Assembly (NCBI GenBank): GCA_963920665.1
Contig: OY987265.1
Coordinates: forward strand, 36,399,001 to 36,463,000
Direction: 5' to 3'
DNA: 64,000 nucleotides
DNA from: Straminergon stramineum
Lineage: Eukaryota; Streptophyta; Bryopsida; Hypnales; Calliergonaceae
Shown here one piece after another: positions 60,597 to 64,000 of this stretch. A model generated the notes under the pieces. It was not told the origin of the DNA. It saw only the letters and a program-made list of their open reading frames with translations, and made no database searches. How positions within the stretch are numbered: position 1 is the stretch's first letter; each line of letters begins with the position of its first letter. The position numbers and the translations under genes were made by a program.

Positions 60597-63010
60597 CCCT
60601 TCCCTAGAGGTTGTCGGTACCCTCATTCTTATATCTAACCTTTGCTTTTGTGCTACCGGTGTGGTCGGAGTACTGATCCAAGTCGAGATCCGACTTGATT
60701 TTCATTATAATTTTTGATTTGCACACTTTGAAGAACAAAAGGGTCCCTTCAAAGTGATTTCTATTTGATTTCTTTGAGTTCTCAAGGCTAAGCCTCCATT
60801 TTCTTAGAAATGTGAGAGTTTTGGAAGGAATAGACCTTCAAACTCTAATTTCGTTTAAGATTTCTTGAATACTAACAAATTGTGCTCATTACAATAGAAT
60901 TTGGTGCTAATAGATTTAAGGCGGTGAAGCTTGATTTTGCCAAAAATTTATTAAACCAACCCTTGTCCAAAATCCGTTGTATAACGAAGATTGGAACTTT
61001 CATTGCTAAAGTTCGGTTCAAACGTTGTCATGCGTACCTCCTTTAATGATTAAACTTAGATACTTTGAAATTTTAAAGAATTAATCTTTAAAGTTTGGTT
61101 TAAACACTGTCATGTGTACCTCCTTTAAAGATTAACTTTTAAAATATTAAAATTTGATCATTGACACGGTGTATGCCTAGGGTTGCCCTTGCACGGCGAA
61201 GCTTTGACTTTGGAAGATTTAAAATTGATACTTGGTCTCAAGTATTAGAGAAATTTCCTTATTTGCATACTTGGTAAAATGCTTTGCAGGTGTACTAATT
61301 AAGAACATTTGATTTAGTGAGAAAGATAAGAAAAAAGTAATCAAAATTCTTTAGTTTGAACTCTAATAAAACCCTTAGTAATAGTTAGAAAAAACCCAAA
61401 CTTTAGATTAGTTTCCCTTTAGTTAGAGTCATTAAAATTATCCTGTGAAAAGATTTTTAATTAGTTTAGAATACTTAATTTTCTTAGTTTAAATTTATTC
61501 CCAAAAATTCCCAAAAATTCCCAAAAATTAGATTGTTAGTTTAGAAGTTGAAAAACCCTTAAACCCCCCAAATAAATTAATATCATAGTCATAGTCGTGA
61601 ATGTTAGCTTAGCTTAAGAAATTCCCCCCAAATCCTTTATTTGATTAATTTTGGTTAGAGAAGCTAATTAATGTGAGGTTAGTCAAATTAGTGCAGTTCC
61701 AAAAAAAATCAACGCAAGGGACTGTGATCCAGGTGATAATCCAATACAGGGTGAGCAAACAGGAACCAAGTATGGAAAGTCAACTGGTCCAGTCTAAGGT
61801 AACGATCGAGGTGCTGTTCAGAAGGAGGCAGGCCAAGACAGGTGATGGGTTGACGACCAGTCGCAACGCGACACTTGGCATCTCGGGGGGCTGTGAAGGG
61901 AACCAGTACGTGAACGTTGGAGGGGAGTCTTGTTCAAACCATAGATAGTTGGGAATCGGAGAGAAGCTGGTGAGTTTGTTGGAGAGCCCAGTTCAACCTG
62001 AAGACTAAAAAAGGGATTGGTGACTGAATATTGAGATGGAAGGCTAACTCCAGAGAACATTGTGAAGAGAAATCACCAAACTAATGCTGTGAAAAAAGGA
62101 TGGCTCAAATACAAGAACGTAAGGTGAGTTGTTTGTTTTTAATTTGCTAACACTCTTAACAACTAATTTAAGCACTTATTGAACATCATCAACTCATATC
62201 ACTCTCACCTAAAAACATGAAACACAATTCAACAAATGAAAGAGTTGAGAGTTGAAGAGAAAGGTTGGAGACGAAAGGAAGAAGAAGAATAAAAGGAATC
62301 TAAATAATTAATAAGGTAAGAATCTATTAGATTTTATTTGAATTTTATTCTCATTACTATTCATTGAATTGTTGGTTAGTCATTAATTAGGAATCCTACA
62401 AGAATTAGAAGGCTAGGTTTTGGTTAGGTTTTGTTTTATTAGGCTTAATAAGACAAATAGATAAAGACAAAACGCCAACTAATATCTTTTGGATGATTAG
62501 GAAATTACAAAATAATTAGGATTTATTAGATTTGATTTGATTTAGCGGATTTAAAAGGTTTTGAGGTATTAAAATAATTTCTAATTAATTAGGAATTATT
62601 TTAAATACAACCAAAATTAATAAAATCCCATAACCATTAATAGGAGAAGAAAAAATTGAAATTGAAATACAACCTTGAATGAGGATTAATTTCAAATGGC
62701 GTGATGGATTAGCAAAATGGAGGATGGAGTGGGTTACTACAAAACCATTCATCTCGTGATCTTTGAGGATGGTATGATCAACCACTTCATGATAAAGGTA
62801 CATTAAAATTCTTCATATTTCATTTTTTTAATTTCATAAACCATCAAAAACTTTAGAAAAATTAGAAAAGAAAATTAACATTTAAAAATTACAATTACAA
62901 TTTAATTTAGAAAATAATCCAAAATTTAACCAAAAACAATTAGATCAACTTTGTTTGAAATTTGGATGAAAAATTGATATTTCCATCCAAGAGAACCAAA
63001 GAAAGGAATT

Positions 63011-63100
63011 TTAGAATTCTAGAAGAATTTAGAATTCTAGAAGAATTTAGAATTCTAGAAGAATTTAGAATTCTAGAAGAATTTAGAATTCTAGAAGAAT
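63011..63100. repeat. 18-bp tandem array, five identical units
   Basis: TTAGAATTCTAGAAGAAT repeats five times without change. The left arm lacks the array at the matching place, so it expanded after the arms separated. Each unit holds a GAATTC and a TTCTAGAA palindrome. Confidence 0.93.
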
Positions 63101-64000
63101 TTAGAAATTATAATTGTTCGTTTAGACTAAGAAGTAATTAATGAATGAAATTTAACTCGTTAGGCTTTTAAAATAAATTTCATTTATTAATAATTTTTTT
63201 GGAATTTAGTTTTTAGTGTCTTACCTTGTTGGAAAGGTAATTTCTGAGTTTCCATTTAAAAAAAACACATAAAACCCTAAAAAAAACTAATTTTAGAATA
63301 GAAAGTTTAGTTTACGATAGATTAGAAGATAATTAAAAAAAAATTCTAAAGAATCTTGAAGGAATAATTTAAATTAGGAATCAATTAGGGAATCTTTTAA
63401 AGATTCCAAAACCTCTTTTCATTTAAAAAATACTTTAATTTTAGGTGAAAAAAGGTTGGATGAAGTTTGATCTTAATTTGGATGAAATTTCTTTGATTAT
63501 TGGTCAAATTAGGTTTAGTCTTAGAATTAGGCAACTAACATAATTTAAAACCTCAACCCTAAAATTTAGATTCATTTCAATTAGTTTTATTATTTTTAAT
63601 GTATGGATGAAGGTTGTGATGTAGTTTAGGGATCAATATTTCATCCATTCATTTCTTTTACTAGGGAAGTCAGGATTTAACTTGCTTTATCATTCTAGAA
63701 AAGGCAAATTACATTCTACAAGCTAGATTAGATTGATTTTAGTTTGAATTCATCTTTTAATTAGTTATTTGATTAGTTATTTGATTTAATTAACCATAGT
63801 TTAAAAAATTAGGATTTAAATGATTTAAGTTCAATTTGGATATTTAAAAACAAAGTGTCCATTTCTTGGAAGGCGCGAATTGAACTTAGATTAGAAACAC
63901 CCTAAGGAAATTGATTTAACAAGCCATTAGAACCCGTGTGCACGTTTTAACTCAAAGGGTGGAGTTTAAAATACTCACAATATTGCAGAAGAGACAACCC

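Larger units (their letters stand above)
59035..63979 (+). mobile_element. Right inverted arm, 4.95 kb, LTR-like unit
   Basis: The unit begins TGTAAGCCCTCAAG and ends AAATACTCACA, inverted to 52056-56617 with many small indels. Flanks ATGTT and ATATT are a possible 5-bp duplication with one transition. It is longer than the left arm partly because of local expansions such as the 18-bp array at 63011. The element ends 21 bases before the window edge. Confidence 0.65.

Noticed and set aside
52056..63979. The two arms as LTRs of one retrotransposon
   Set aside because: They are in inverted, not direct, orientation, and no gag-pol lies between them.

Overview
The window looks like nuclear DNA of a land plant. 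It is AT-rich, with sparse intron-containing genes, plant-type Ty1/copia and LTR-like elements, an initiator-tRNA-Met primer site, an AP2/ANT-type transcription factor and a chalcone-isomerase-fold (FAP type) gene. An intronless HET-domain gene points to a non-seed plant (moss, liverwort, lycophyte or fern) more than a flowering plant. That is inference from family knowledge; nothing here names the species.

Layout. 1-430: GGACGTC-like tandem repeats ending at a TATA box. 3.1-3.7 kb: a small element bounded by TTAA. 4.6-18.7 kb: exons of an unidentified minus-strand gene, split by an antisense Ty1/copia element (5361-17176). The copia RNase H domain is itself split by a 3.38 kb TG...CA element (copy B, minus strand), and copy B is split inside its own ORF by a second copy of the same family (copy A, plus strand). 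Each insertion has a perfect 5-bp target duplication, so the order of events can be read directly. 23.6-30.3 kb: a decayed nucleoside-hydrolase gene whose introns and upstream flank hold TA-flanked MITEs and TTAA-flanked elements. 34.0-36.1 kb: the one long intact gene, encoding a HET-domain protein. 36.7-38.6 kb: a partial chalcone-isomerase-like gene. 39.1-43.0 kb: an AP2 pseudogene on the minus strand, followed by a 0.6 kb tandem duplication. 46.6-50.7 kb: C-rich degenerate repeats and a RING-H2 pseudogene between inverted GGACGG arrays, then a 22-bp tandem array. 52.1-64.0 kb: two inverted 4.6-4.9 kb repeat arms, each with TGT...ACA ends and a TATA box, around a 2.4 kb spacer with protease-like remains.

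Most coding sequence outside the HET gene is broken. Nearly all nonsense codons in the copia, the nested elements, the RING and the AP2 sequences can be explained by C-to-T or G-to-A changes. In the nested elements this is shown by comparing the two copies. I see no operons, no CRISPR arrays and no RNA genes. The genes do not form an evident pathway; the window reads as transposon-rich intergenic DNA with one live-looking gene.
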